In this document: positions 18,077 through 29,143 of the stretch, one piece after another
Layout of the letters: every line of letters starts with the position of its first letter
Position numbering within the stretch: the first letter of the stretch is position 1
Origin: Stramenopiles sp. TOSAG23-6
Lineage: Eukaryota > Sar
Reading direction: 5' to 3'
Length of the DNA stretch: 39,071 nucleotides
NCBI GenBank assembly: GCA_900128565.1
Contig: LT635938.1
Location: 1-39,071, forward strand
The notes under the pieces: generated by a model
Seen by the model: only the letters and a program-made list of their open reading frames with translations
Told to the model about the DNA's origin: nothing
Database searches by the model: none
Position numbers and translations under genes: made by a program

Positions 18077-18444
18077 AACAAAAGCTATAAATATTGATGC
18101 TGATATTCTACCTTTGTAAAGTTATGTGGAAGGTATTACGAAGCGTTCAAAAAAGTACAGTTTATGCAATATTCATGTAAAGTCGCACTTTTACAGTCAA
18201 AAGTCTCCAGAAAGTTCAAAAAGTAGTCAATTCAATTGACGACATCTGGATTTTGGACTGACTTGTACAACACGAATTCTGAGTTCCTACGAAAAATTTG
18301 CTACCCTTTAAGTAGGAAATTTTGTACCAAATACCATGGCCATCGAAAACCAGTAATATAAGTGGTTCCTGTGCAACCGGATAATACGTAGGTAATTTTG
18401 ACAGAACGACGACTTCACTTGTAAATTTCCGAATTTCGTCTTAA
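18077..18444. promoter_or_regulatory. Divergent promoter region, kinase / transporter, with introner-core match
   Basis: 368 bp between divergent start codons. It contains TTCCTAC (18284-18290) and its inverted copy GTAGGAA (18312-18318), running into GAAATTTTGTACC (18316-18328), a 13-base match to the introner core. No gene seen. Confidence 0.5.
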
Positions 18445-19678
18445 ATGGTACTTCATCCTGAATGCGATGACTATAATGATGACATAGAAGCAAGTAGAGT
18501 ACAAATATGTGACATTAAAGTTGAAAGCGGTACTGTACCACCAAATATACTAACCAAAGTAAGCAAAGAGCCATCATCGTGGCAAAAACAAAAAACAGGA
18601 TTATTACTTGGCACTATTGCAGTTCTATTGTTTTCTCCAGATGCTGTTGTTGTAAAGATAGGTTTAGAACACAATATTACTCCCTTCCAAGTAGCATATC
18701 TAAAATACTTTCCTTGTGTACTTGTCCTAGCGCTGGTGTCCTTGGGTTCTTTCATTTTAACCAAAGTCAAGTCAGCTGATAGTACTATAAACCCAATATC
18801 GAAGGAAACTAGTATTGATGTCAGCGTGAGACTAAAATACATTTTAATTGGTTCTTTGGCATGTTGCCTTACAAACATTTGTTTTACTCTGGCATTTTCA
18901 TATGCAACAGCAGCCGCTGTGCTATCAGTAAGTGCTCTTTCGCCTGTTTGGGCGTCACTTGGGGCGAAATATATTTTGGGTGAGAAGCTAGCAAAAATTA
19001 CCACGTTTGCATGCGTGGCTGTAGTATTAGGTATCATCGTGTCATCTAGCGGGTATTTTCTATTTGATGAAAAAGATGAAAATGAAAGTTTATACACTAT
19101 TTTGTTGGGAATAGGTCTAGGACTAGGAGCCGGCATTTCTGTAGCTGCATAGTATTTAAAATTTACTACAAGACAAATTCATAATAATTTAATCCTTTGA
19201 TAATCTCATGATTTACTCATTTATATTATACTTGACATATTACATGAACTACAGCGCTCTAATTTTACGATATGCGTACACACGATATCCAGGAATCAAT
19301 ATGACGAGTACACCTATTATTGGGTTAGGCTTCTCAGGAATTTTAGCTTTCATCGTTTCGTACTTCATCCAACGACCTGGACTTAACTTTGAGGGCGACT
19401 TATTCGGCACTTTAGTGGTTGGTATTGATGGACTCTTGCTTTTGCCACCAGCATTTCTTTGTTATACATCAGCTCCGAAATTCATTGATCCTGCCGTGGT
19501 AGGTGTTTTAATGCAACTCGAAGCAGTCTTTGGACCTTTACTTGCCTTTTTCATTATTAATGAAAAAGCCAAAATTACGACGATTGTTGGAGGTTCAATT
19601 ATCATATTAACGGTAATAGCACACGAAATTGCAAGAATGCCATCAATGAAAAGAACTTGGATCGGTCAATTCGGATAA
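18445..19678 (+). CDS. EamA/DMT-family membrane transporter
   Basis: Exons 18445-19151 and 19255-19678 join in frame to 376 residues. After a 50-residue polar N-terminus come about ten hydrophobic helices arranged as two EamA halves. The first half has FSPDAVVVKIGLE and the repeat signature ALSPVWASLGAKYILGEKL; the second has ALILRYAYTRYPGINM and VGVLMQLEAVFGPLLAF followed by INEK. These are typical of drug/metabolite transporter superfamily proteins that carry small metabolites across membranes; the substrate cannot be told. The splice restores VAAYALILRYA, expected for the middle of the protein. Divergent from the kinase and followed in the same direction by the IQ/WW gene. Confidence 0.87.
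19152..19254 (+). other. Conventional GT-AG spliceosomal intron
   Basis: A 103-nt intron starting GTATTTAAAA and ending ATGAACTACAG. It has none of the introner core, hairpin or terminal repeats, so the genome also has ordinary introns with an AG acceptor. Phase 2; splicing makes a Tyr codon. Confidence 0.8.
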
Positions 19679-19963
19679 TAATGTAATCCAACATTTTATG
19701 TATAATGAGCAAGATAATAAAAAACAAACATGTAGTATGATTTTTTTTTTTTTATTTCGTGTTTTATACAGTTTCAAAAAGTAACGATTTTTATTTGTTA
19801 TTTTGCTATATTTCTCAAAATAATATACCGAGTGTTTGACAAAAAACAGTGTGAGTGATGAGTATTCTTTTGGATTATCATTAAAATGTTGTTGTGAAGT
19901 TAGGTAAATATTAGGACACATTTACTAACTTAGGATTTTCTTCAGTCCCAATTAGTTGGGAAA

Positions 19964-22900
19964 ATGCTAGTTTTCGGAGGTAAAACCTCAACGAATGAAA
20001 ATGCAAAGGCTATATTGGAAGAGGCAAAAGAAGAAAGTAAACGACTTGAACAAATAGAACGTTTGGAGAGAAAAGAAGCTGATCTATTAGCTGAATTAGC
20101 CGCAACACGAACAGAAATAGAAAAATCGTCACCTCGGCATCGACATCAGAAAAGTGGGCGCTCTTCAATGTTTCGTTCAACTAAACTTAAACGGAGCCCA
20201 AGACATCTACATAGTGCTACCTCTATGACCTCTTCCTTCAGGTCTTTAAAACCGCCGCCCATAGATAGGGAAGGTAATCAAAACATGGTTAATAGTAGTG
20301 CTGGGAGGATGCTGTCCCCGAGCAATAGCAATATCGGTGGAACCAATTTGAATAACATTCAGTTTCCTGCAAGCGGACATTACGATTTACTTCCTGTACT
20401 AACAACAAAAGGAGTTGAGGCATTTGAAGTAGGTTTAAACCAAAGTCAAACACCTCATATGCTACCCGTATTTCATCTACCAAGTGTATCCTTTGATGCC
20501 GAAGATAGAATCCAGAATAGACTGCCGACATCGTATAATGTTCGAAATGCCCAAGCAAGTCAGTTGCTACGGCAACAACAATCAAAAGATATACAAAATG
20601 CCTTAGGTATTGCCTCTTCTGAAATGGAGAAACTTGAGACAGACCTTTTTTCACCTCAAGTATCAAAATATTCACTTGCATCTGGTAAAGACGCACTAAA
20701 TATTGGACATGCGGGAAATAGTACATATAGTGCGACGTCTACAAGATCAAATATTGAAACGAACATTTTTTTAGATCAGATCCCTCTTGGGGTTCGAGGT
20801 ACTTTTTCAGAAACTAAACATAATCGGAGTAAAAAGCAGTATCAAAATTTGTATCAACAAGAACACAAAATGATTCATGAAAGCAGAAGAAACACTCAAA
20901 AACAATCAAAACAAGTAGGACATTCTAATCTCAATATAAAAAAAATTAGTAAGAGGAGTAGACAAAAAAGCAGTGGTGGGCGAAATAGTAAAAGATATAA
21001 AAATAACGATTTAGTTAAAGGTGGAAACGACAGATCTATACAAGATGTTGGTAAACTTCGGTCTGATTTATTGAAAAGTCTTCAAGCTATACAAGATAAT
21101 ACTTCTGCAGTGGAAGAAGGGATCATGTGGGTCCGGCAAAAATGCCCAGTAACGTCAATCAGAGCTCAAATGTATATGAAAAGATGGGGCCTTGAAAAAG
21201 TGAAGCGAGTAATGATGGCAATGCTAAGTCGTGAAGTCCGGTTATCTTTTCTCTGTTGGCGCGATGCAGCTTATGAAGCTGTTGAAAAGGAAAAACATGA
21301 AGAATTTTCTAGGCTATCAGGAGCTTCGAGAACATTCCAAACTTTTATGGAGTTGTATTACAAGACTTTGAGAAAAGGTTTCAGTAAATGGAAAGAAGAT
21401 GTGCAAGCCGAAATACTTCGTGAAGACATCGCTATGAAAGTAGAATACGCCTGTGTTTTACAGCGATGGGTCCGAAATGCACAAGCTCGTAAGTTTTTGA
21501 GAATAATTAGAGAAGCACGTATACGAAAAGAGCAAGACATAGCTGCTGCTGATATACAACGACATGTTCGTGGTAAAATATCACGTAAGCAAACGGATCA
21601 TTTAATGATGATATACTATCGTAAACGTGCTGCTTGTCGTCTTCAGCTGATGTATAGAAAATGGGCTGGTCGGAAAATGTTACGCATTATATTTGAGACA
21701 CAAAGGCGTAACCGTGCTTCAGTACACATTCAAAGAGTTGCGCGTGGGGCTGCTGGTCGTCGTCGAAGAGATTATATGCTTGCAAATAAATATAAGGAAG
21801 CCTCAACAATGCTTGTACAAAGAGTATATCGAGGTCACCTTGGAAGAAATCGTGTTGCTCGCATTCTCCGGGATAAACAGCGGGTTATTGCGACTACTAT
21901 CATGCAGCGTCGAATTCGTGGAATGCAAGGTCGAAAGAAAATGGCTCAGCGACGAGCTGAACATGCAATTTATTTGCGCAAACTAGAGCAATGTGCAATT
22001 CGTGTTCAGTCGGTATATCGTGGTCATCGTGGCAAACTCTCGTACCACCTCAAAAAATCTGCAATGCGGAAACGCAGGGAAAAAATGAAGACAAGCGCAT
22101 CTGTTATACAACGATGTTATCGTGCATACAAAAGTCGTGGTATCCTCGGCATGGCAAAGGATGCAAATTTTTTTAAGATGGTTGTGGATGCCCGTGCATG
22201 GGTGGAGTATTATGATGACCAAGCAAGTAAACTTTTTTACTTCAATGCAATGACAGAGGAAGCTTTATGGGAGCCACCCTCTACAGGTTACACTCGATCT
22301 GATGGTAAACTTATTCTATATAATGGAAATGAAATTGATAATCCAAAGGAGGATGAAACAAGAGAACATGTGGAAGCAAAACTCAAGGCAGAGAAGCAGG
22401 CTGCAGAAGGCGGAGAAGCTGGAGTTGTAGAACAAAAAACGTGTATCGAATGTGAAGAAATTGCAGCTGACGGTATTTGTGTCGAATGTGACGATATATA
22501 CTGTGAAAATTGTTACTACAGTCTTCACTCAAAAGGAAACCGAGCAAAACATACCTGGCAACCCTTCAAACAAAATGATGGTGGAAACTCCACAGATGGG
22601 AGTGTTGCCGCAGCAGTCGAGGATGGCTATGAGACAGGGTACGAGACTGCAGATGGATATGAGACTGGTTATGAAGAAACAGGATGGGAAGAAAATTCAG
22701 GCTATGAAGGCCAAGATACTACTGAAGGGCAAGTTGCAGCAATTCCTGCTGAAGGAACCGATGACCCTTGGCAAGAAGTAAACGACGAAGAAGGCAATAC
22801 TTACTTCTGGAACAGTGAAACAGGAGAATCTGCATGGGAGCGTCCAGTATTTAAAAAGCTCAAAACCATGATGAAATTAGGTTTATTTAATGCTGCTTCT

Positions 22901-24436
22901 GTAGAAAATAGTGCATTTGGAATAGATGCTAATGTTCCACCTAATTTTATATATATATTTTTCCCACTCCTTGCTCTGGTTATTCCGAAGTGGAGAAAAG
23001 CCATGGCTCACCCTACAAATAGTAAACAAATTCTGTACTTAATTTCTGGATCTGGTGCTCCACGGAATCCTGATCATCAAGAAAAAGGAAACTCAACGGA
23101 AGGCTCTGCCATGATTCTACAAGTATTTGTACAGACATTTTTTCCTGAAATTGAAGTATTTACATTAAACAGTGGTTCTGGAGTCTTCAGATACAGACAA
23201 AATAGCGCATTTATTAGTACAGTTTTGAAGCCACACATTGAAGCACATTGCGAGTATCTCGCATCAGAAATTCTAGATGACTGGAAAGATTTTTTTAATC
23301 TTTGTCTTACTGTCACTGACGGAACTCCTGCTCGCACTTCCGCACTCATTGCCGGTTTACGACGTTTTCGCCCAGATTATATTCATTTTTGGCAACCAAA
23401 ATCCTTCTGGCAGTCTCAACGTCTACGCCCCTCTTTGTTGTGTTGGGAGACATTTGAGCAATTAGAAATGCAGCCTGCACAACGTGTCTGTGACACATCA
23501 AGAGATGTACAAAGACTTGTAAAAGAAGTCATAAAGTTCAAAAGGTCATTTCTTAAAAGTTTTGATCACCAAGGTAAAGACAATAAAAAAGAAAAAGTTG
23601 AGGAATCTAATTTTACAGATACTGAATTTGGTCCAGAGATGATGTGTGCTCGTGTATATGATGACAATTCGGCAAATGATAATGAATCAAATATTTCAAA
23701 ATCAGAAGTCAATAAAATAAATACAAAAGACACAAAATATGAAACAGAGTTATCTTCTTTCTGGTTACGAAAAACGAGAAGTCCCGTGTTAGCTGTTTTG
23801 ATGATAAAAAAAGAAAACCAAAAAGAGCCAATATTTCACTGTGGAATTAATTTAGAGGTATCAATGCCTACTGGTAGTTTATGTGCTGAACGAAATTGTA
23901 TAGGTACTGCTCTTGCTTCTGATTTAACCCTTAGGCGTAGAGACTTAAAAATGATAGCAGTGTTATCACTACCAAAAATTCCTGTAGTTTCTAGTCCAAT
24001 CAAGAAGAAGCGAAACAGGGCAAAACCTCAAAATCATATATCAAGTTCAAGGAAAAACGCAATAAATGAGGATGATAATAAAATCGAAAGAACATTAAAT
24101 TTTACATGTCGTAGTCAAAGCCCTTGTATACACCAAAAAAAAATAGGAGTAAATAGTAACCACAATTCTTGTTTAAATGATGCTTCTTCCACGAGTAGAA
24201 GATCTAGGCGACGTGGTGATTCTTATAATAAATTTTTATTTGAACAAGGAATAGAAGCTCCTGACACTATAGCAGATAACGGCTATCCGATTAGAGTTGC
24301 ATCAAACCCTTTAAATCCATGTGGGGCTTGTAAAGAATGGTTATTAAAGATAGCAGAAGTTCAACCAGCATTTAAAGTGATTTCCTTTACTAATGAGATG
24401 TGCTCTGATGTGTATATTAAAGCAGTTCAACAATGA
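19964..24436 (+). CDS. IQ/WW-domain protein fused in frame to deaminase tail
   Basis: One open frame of 1490 codons. Residues 1-989 are encoded in the spacer. They comprise an N-terminal coiled coil (about 8-50), a long polar region, and from about 490 to 725 a row of at least seven IQ-like calmodulin/myosin-light-chain motifs (for example IQRVARGAAGRRRR, VQSVYRGHRGK, IQRCYRAYKSRG). A WW domain follows at about 745-770, a small cysteine zinc finger of B-box type (CIECEEIAADGICVECDD region, about 826-868), a Gly/Tyr/Glu-rich stretch and a second WW domain at about 934-963. Such IQ-rich scaffolds are common in flagellar or cortical structures. After residue 989 the frame continues as residues 195-695 of the deaminase, exactly at the arm boundary. 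The native C-terminus is therefore unknown, and the fusion is probably a chimera. Confidence 0.85.
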   Translation: MLVFGGKTSTNENAKAILEEAKEESKRLEQIERLERKEADLLAELAATRTEIEKSSPRHRHQKSGRSSMFRSTKLKRSPRHLHSATSMTSSFRSLKPPPIDREGNQNMVNSSAGRMLSPSNSNIGGTNLNNIQFPASGHYDLLPVLTTKGVEAFEVGLNQSQTPHMLPVFHLPSVSFDAEDRIQNRLPTSYNVRNAQASQLLRQQQSKDIQNALGIASSEMEKLETDLFSPQVSKYSLASGKDALNIGHAGNSTYSATSTRSNIETNIFLDQIPLGVRGTFSETKHNRSKKQYQNLYQQEHKMIHESRRNTQKQSKQVGHSNLNIKKISKRSRQKSSGGRNSKRYKNNDLVKGGNDRSIQDVGKLRSDLLKSLQAIQDNTSAVEEGIMWVRQKCPVTSIRAQMYMKRWGLEKVKRVMMAMLSREVRLSFLCWRDAAYEAVEKEKHEEFSRLSGASRTFQTFMELYYKTLRKGFSKWKEDVQAEILREDIAMKVEYACVLQRWVRNAQARKFLRIIREARIRKEQDIAAADIQRHVRGKISRKQTDHLMMIYYRKRAACRLQLMYRKWAGRKMLRIIFETQRRNRASVHIQRVARGAAGRRRRDYMLANKYKEASTMLVQRVYRGHLGRNRVARILRDKQRVIATTIMQRRIRGMQGRKKMAQRRAEHAIYLRKLEQCAIRVQSVYRGHRGKLSYHLKKSAMRKRREKMKTSASVIQRCYRAYKSRGILGMAKDANFFKMVVDARAWVEYYDDQASKLFYFNAMTEEALWEPPSTGYTRSDGKLILYNGNEIDNPKEDETREHVEAKLKAEKQAAEGGEAGVVEQKTCIECEEIAADGICVECDDIYCENCYYSLHSKGNRAKHTWQPFKQNDGGNSTDGSVAAAVEDGYETGYETADGYETGYEETGWEENSGYEGQDTTEGQVAAIPAEGTDDPWQEVNDEEGNTYFWNSETGESAWERPVFKKLKTMMKLGLFNAASVENSAFGIDANVPPNFIYIFFPLLALVIPKWRKAMAHPTNSKQILYLISGSGAPRNPDHQEKGNSTEGSAMILQVFVQTFFPEIEVFTLNSGSGVFRYRQNSAFISTVLKPHIEAHCEYLASEILDDWKDFFNLCLTVTDGTPARTSALIAGLRRFRPDYIHFWQPKSFWQSQRLRPSLLCWETFEQLEMQPAQRVCDTSRDVQRLVKEVIKFKRSFLKSFDHQGKDNKKEKVEESNFTDTEFGPEMMCARVYDDNSANDNESNISKSEVNKINTKDTKYETELSSFWLRKTRSPVLAVLMIKKENQKEPIFHCGINLEVSMPTGSLCAERNCIGTALASDLTLRRRDLKMIAVLSLPKIPVVSSPIKKKRNRAKPQNHISSSRKNAINEDDNKIERTLNFTCRSQSPCIHQKKIGVNSNHNSCLNDASSTSRRSRRRGDSYNKFLFEQGIEAPDTIADNGYPIRVASNPLNPCGACKEWLLKIAEVQPAFKVISFTNEMCSDVYIKAVQQ
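22922..22931. other. Inner junction of the inverted duplication
   Basis: The 8-mer ATAGATGC at 22922-22929 equals the reverse complement of 16108-16115. Position 22930 differs from its partner, and from 22931 outward the arms match. This is an 8-bp microhomology at the switch point. Confidence 0.85.
22931..24436 (+). pseudogene. 5'-truncated deaminase copy (right arm)
   Basis: This is residues 195-695 of the deaminase-like protein, including both zinc motifs, but lacking its own start and first 194 codons. It is readable only as the tail of the IQ/WW frame. Confidence 0.85.
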
Positions 24437-24514
24437 AGACTTAGTCAAATTAAAGTTTATAGTAGCAACTAAATAAACTAAACAAAAAAAAATGTGCGAA
24501 AATTTTGAAATAGC

Positions 24515-27382
24515 TTATCCCCCAAGTTCAATTAAAACTCTCTCGACTAATTCACCCTTCCGACCTCCAACTTTTAACTTTCTGCTGCGTAAGAAGGCTT
24601 TTAGAACAGAAACTTTTTGTTTTTGAACTAAACCATCACGGCGCAATTGTTGCCAATCAATTGCATTTGCGTTTTGTTTCGCTTCGTTTGCTTTAGATTT
24701 TGCTTTAGACTTTGCATTTTCTGCTTTTTCTTGTTGTGCTTTTGATAATGGAGCTTTCTTCACTTGCCTCTGATCAAAAACCCAAAGCTCCTCAGCTTCA
24801 CGCTCAAGCATCTCCTCGTGTGCATATTGGTTGCGACGACGTTGCAACGCTTCCGAACCATTTCCAGGTATAACATATTCTCTTGGACTACAAAATGCAA
24901 CTCTGTGATGTTGTTTAGAAACTGTGTAAAAATTTTTCCGAAATTTTTTAAAATTAGTACCAGAGTCCTCACTATTTTTCCGATGATCCTGAGAAAATTT
25001 AATCGCACTTCCCTCATTTTCATCATTAGATTGTATTTGATTATTTGTATGAATTTGTCGTGGAATTACTTTTGCATATTTTACATTCTTTTCATCATCA
25101 AAACTGTTCAAACTATTCGATGTATTTTCTTTGTGTATTGCCGAGATCCAACATGGACCATTTTCGTTCAAATGTATTTTGGAAAAATATTTCAAAAACA
25201 AATCGTTAGGTACAAAATTTCGTATGAAAAAAAATTCGAAATTGAAAAAAAAATAAAACATACATGTCTTCGCTCATTTGGAGGTATAAACGCATTACTA
25301 CTATTATCAACATTACTCGGGTTTAGAGTATCTATTTCTTCCAAGTCGCCGACAAGAATGTCGCCTCCTTTTTTTTGTGATGATGATGATTGAGTTTTCC
25401 TCTTTTTTGAAATGAAACCGTCATTATCAGAATCATTTTCATTTGAAGAATTTTCACTTTTATTTCCTATTTCATTTCGATGACGCTTTTTTGTTTGCCA
25501 ACGACATGCAGATTTATTTTTATTGCTATCAATTACTAGTTGTGGTATAACTTCATTATCTTGTATTAGTGATGGTACAACTTCATTATCTTGAACTAGT
25601 GGTGGTATAACTACATTATCTTGAACTAGTGGTGGTATAACTTCATTATCTTGAACTAGTGATGGTATAACTTCATTATTTTGTACTAGTGATGGTATAA
25701 CTTCATTATCTTGTACTAGTGATGGTACAACTTCATCATTGCCACAATCAACTTTGGTACTTTCAACACACTCCTTCACAATTTTATCACTCTCTTTGTC
25801 CTCTGCACTATTTTGCACATCGTTTACATCGCTTTTATTATCATTTGTAAATACTTCAATAGGTTTTCTCTTACCAATATGACCGACTCGGCGTCCATTC
25901 CTCCCACATCGTTTCTTCCTTGCACTTCTTGTTATTTGTTTTGTCGAAGACGACAAAATATCTTTCTTCGATGAAGTTTTCACTGTAGTATTATGTGTGT
26001 TAGGTTTGTCTACGGATGTACTCGCTTCGCAATTATTGATTTCTTCTACTTGTTGAATTATTTTATTATCTACTTGTTGAATTATTTTATCTTCTACTTG
26101 TTGAATTATTTTATTATCTACATTTACACGACAAGCATTCATGACAGATACATTTTTGGATTTTTCATTATTCATTTTTCCTACAGGATTTTCATATATA
26201 ATCTCTTGGTGTACAGTTTTTTCTACGTTTTTTTTAATTGGGGTAATCATTTGTAGTATACACTTTGGGAAATCGCCTTCTGAAAATACACCAATTCCTG
26301 CTTCTGAAGCTCTATTAAAATTCTCAGTCTGAATAAAATCTGAACAAAATGTATTTAAATGCCCTTTAGAATGAGATACACCAAATACTTGACTAGCCTG
26401 TGTTATGGATGAAATTTGTGAGGATCTATGAACTAGACCTTGGATAGGTTCAACCATGTATTGTGAAAAAAATATTTTAATTTAATTGTTTTTGTTAGGC
26501 ACAAATTTTCGTACGAAAAATAATTTATGTAAAACATTCAATTTTTTAAATGTACACAAAGCATGTATCATTTTTAGACCACTTTTGAAAATCATCATCT
26601 GTGCATTCAACAGTAGATAAAAACAACCGAATAGTTTGCGCCTGACCAGCTTCGACAATATCTGAATAGTCTGAAGGATGAGTGAAAATAAAAGTAAAAC
26701 CTTGAAACATTTGATTTCTCTGAGAATTTGGTAATAGTTGACAAGTATACGACTCCTGACCTTCAGGAAGATAAGATTGTATTTGAGGTAAAGTCGTGCG
26801 TAATTTATGTACTGTGCCATTACTCATCGATGTAGGTTGACCTCCCGCGACATCGCTGAGCCATCTAGGTGTAATAATCGGTTTGCTTTGAAGAAGAGCC
26901 CAAATTACTTTGAACGTTATCGCAAATGTACCACAGAGAACCAGATGAGTACAACGACTGCACCAAACGCTTGTGATATGAGCACCGATTTTCATTGCTA
27001 AAACTTTAACTCTCTTTTTAGATGCTTTGTCTGCACGAGAAACACATAATAAAAGCGGCTTCCAACGTAATACAAACACAGACTTCGAAACGCCAAACTC
27101 GATGAGGCTTCCGTCACAAAGATTGTAAGTTTCTCCTTTTTGGAGACGTTCTCCATTTACACTTGTACCAAATTTGGATTTATCTTCTATTTGAATACTT
27201 GGAATTGATTGTTCGTCTTTACAGTCAAATGAAACAGCTACTATAACCGTCGCGTGATGACGACTAACAGACTTGTCGTTAACCAACGCAATTGCTCCCT
27301 TTCGGCCCACCGTGTGCCTACCTGCTACCAACCAAAATTGTGACACAGTCGTAGCATTCGCAGTGCTCTCTAGATACCACAT
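24515..27382 (-). CDS. NBS1: NBS1/nibrin homologue with SAP domain (right copy)
   Basis: Mirror copy with exons 26556-27382, 25264-26455 and 24515-25171 and an identical translation: FHA, two BRCT-like domains, tandem repeats, NFKKFRK, the acidic-aromatic tail and the SAP motif. The start is again the MWYL methionine, because the frame upstream has only a TTG. Here the gene converges on the IQ/WW-deaminase fusion instead of the complete deaminase gene. Confidence 0.88.
25172..25263 (-). mobile_element. Introner-like intron N2 in NBS1 (right copy)
   Basis: Mirror of 13774-13865: 92 nt, phase 0, ends CCAAAATACAT on the coding strand. Confidence 0.87.
25528..25737 (-). repeat. Seven 30-bp tandem repeats in NBS1 (right copy)
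   Basis: Same unit number and same variants as the left copy, so the repeat array has not diverged between arms. Confidence 0.93.
26047..26118 (-). repeat. Three 24-bp tandem repeats in NBS1 (right copy)
   Basis: Mirror of 12919-12990, identical units encoding the KIIQQV motif. Confidence 0.9.
26456..26555 (-). mobile_element. Introner-like intron N1 in NBS1 (right copy)
   Basis: Mirror of 12482-12581: 100 nt, phase 2, core variant GTGCCTAAC, ends CACAATACAT. Confidence 0.85.
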
Positions 27383-27780
27383 AAGCTTCAAATTAGCCAA
27401 GTAACAACACTAACAAGACTTTTCGTGATGAACTCAAAATGTGTAATGTCCAAGACTTAGTTCATTTTTTCTTCTTGAGAGTCTTCTTATCTCTCTATGT
27501 CCTGGATTTTTTGACCGTTTGACTAATAATATTGACTCGAAAGCTCAATTTCAAATTTATTTTTAGGTTTCAAACTTTCAAGTAACACAACACGAAGAAA
27601 GTTTTAGGGAAAGTTTTAAAGAACGGTCATCCATCAACTTTTGCTACCGCTTTGCTACCCACCACCACGAATTCAATTACACAGTAACATAGAAGCAAAA
27701 GGGAAGGTTACGCCATACGTTTCTGTGTACATTCCATTAGGCATACCATATATTAATTCCTTGGTCATATATTACGTGAA
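27383..27780. promoter_or_regulatory. Divergent intergenic region, NBS1 / receptor (right copy)
   Basis: Mirror of 11257-11654, with the same AAAACTTTC pair. No gene or RNA seen. Confidence 0.5.
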
Positions 27781-29064
27781 ATGTATTTTGATTCTTTAAA
27801 ATCATGTCCTGTACCACTAGAACGTAGCCCACTTGGAGACTGTGAAATTCCTTGCGAAGCTCCGTTTATTTCCAAGAGAGATTCCAATAGGATGCTCGTT
27901 CTAGAAACAACCGTTGGGACTATCATTTGCCTTCTTCTAGGATTACATATATTAGCATACTTAATCGATCCCAAATTGAGGAAATTGAGGTCACCGATTG
28001 TGACTTTGATTGTAAGCTTCTTTCTGGTTTTTTCTATAACTCTTCGTGACATTACTGGAGGGGAGCATGGATCATTTTGTTTTGACAACGTATCACACGT
28101 TCAAATGAAAAGGCACGGCTTTAACTCCAAAACTGCACCTTGTATTATACAGGCAACATCTATAGCTTTTTTCACTCTAGTCATGTGCTGTTTATGGTTT
28201 CGAACCGTGTTACAATTTTTCGTAAAGCTAAAAAGTGAAGTAAGGTTAGACCCCTTTCGTTCGTTAGTTTTTTGTTTTCTTTTCCCTCTGATAATAGTAT
28301 CTATCCTTCTTACTTATAAAGCATTTGGGCACACTGAACCAAATAGTTTCTGTTTATTTTTTAGGGGTACTGGGCCTGTGAGATGGGTGTTATTTTTCGG
28401 ACCTATTACATTCATTTGGTTTGTTGGCAACGTTTTGCTCTGTATTTGTTTTATAGAATTAAGAAAAATACAAAAACTTAGAGGTGTGAAAACATGTTGC
28501 TTGGGGCTGACAGGATTTTTGACATTTATGCTTAGTTTCTCTTCGATGGTAGTCCCAATAATGCTCCTAAATCTTTTAAAGGTCTTTCATGTCAAAAGGA
28601 AAGCGAGTGTCTCTTGGCGATCTTGCCTCTTGGCTAATTACCTCAATGGAAATATGAAACCTGCATTGGGCCTTGTTAATAAATCGAGTTTGTGGCAAGA
28701 TTGTATCATTCAAAGTTTTAGAGACCATTCGAATATAAATGATCTAAATGCATCTTTGAAAAGTTGTTCTAAAATGTCTGGATTAATAGACGGAAATGTA
28801 GATAGTCTCTCTAGCAGTGGCTGTGGCTTGATAATTAATAGTTTTCCAGCTTTGTCACTTGCGTATAATTTTATATTCTTCCTTCAAGGATTTCTTATGT
28901 TATATATGTACGGGTATAAAAATGATGTACTATTTTCATGCTGGCGTAGTATGCAACCCACGCAACAGAAAATATCATCGACAAACTGCAACTCAAATTT
29001 AAATGCGGAAGTTTGTAGGAGCATAAATTTAAGCAAGCTTCCTATTAAAAACACAAGGTCTTAA
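27781..29064 (+). CDS. Frizzled/Smoothened-like seven-transmembrane receptor (right copy)
   Basis: Same 427 residues as the left copy: CEIPCEAPF before the first helix, seven hydrophobic segments, no cysteine-rich ligand domain. ATG 27781 is the first in frame and is followed directly by the Cys-containing linker, leaving little room for a signal peptide. Confidence 0.72.
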   Translation: MYFDSLKSCPVPLERSPLGDCEIPCEAPFISKRDSNRMLVLETTVGTIICLLLGLHILAYLIDPKLRKLRSPIVTLIVSFFLVFSITLRDITGGEHGSFCFDNVSHVQMKRHGFNSKTAPCIIQATSIAFFTLVMCCLWFRTVLQFFVKLKSEVRLDPFRSLVFCFLFPLIIVSILLTYKAFGHTEPNSFCLFFRGTGPVRWVLFFGPITFIWFVGNVLLCICFIELRKIQKLRGVKTCCLGLTGFLTFMLSFSSMVVPIMLLNLLKVFHVKRKASVSWRSCLLANYLNGNMKPALGLVNKSSLWQDCIIQSFRDHSNINDLNASLKSCSKMSGLIDGNVDSLSSSGCGLIINSFPALSLAYNFIFFLQGFLMLYMYGYKNDVLFSCWRSMQPTQQKISSTNCNSNLNAEVCRSINLSKLPIKNTRS

Positions 29065-29143
29065 CTATTGCAAACAATGTAATGCAATTTAATTTTGCTT
29101 TTGTACCAATTTGGTATAATGTAATAAAAATAACTATAGTTTT

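Larger units (their letters stand above)
16107..22930. other. Unique spacer between inverted arms
   Basis: This 6.8-kb stretch occurs once. It holds the first 194 codons of the deaminase gene, the UMP-CMP kinase, the EamA transporter and the native part of the IQ/WW protein. The base pairing of the arms stops at 16106/22931. Confidence 0.9.

Noticed and set aside
18471-19136. Long antisense frame opposite the EamA transporter
   Set aside because: It lies wholly antisense to a well-supported transporter exon and has no recognisable domain.
19964-24436. Natural IQ-WW-deaminase fusion gene
   Set aside because: The fusion point coincides exactly with the inverted-repeat boundary, and the left deaminase copy is intact through that point.
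25993-26256. Ile/Tyr-rich hydrophobic frame opposite NBS1
   Set aside because: It is the reverse reading of the KIIQQV tandem repeats.
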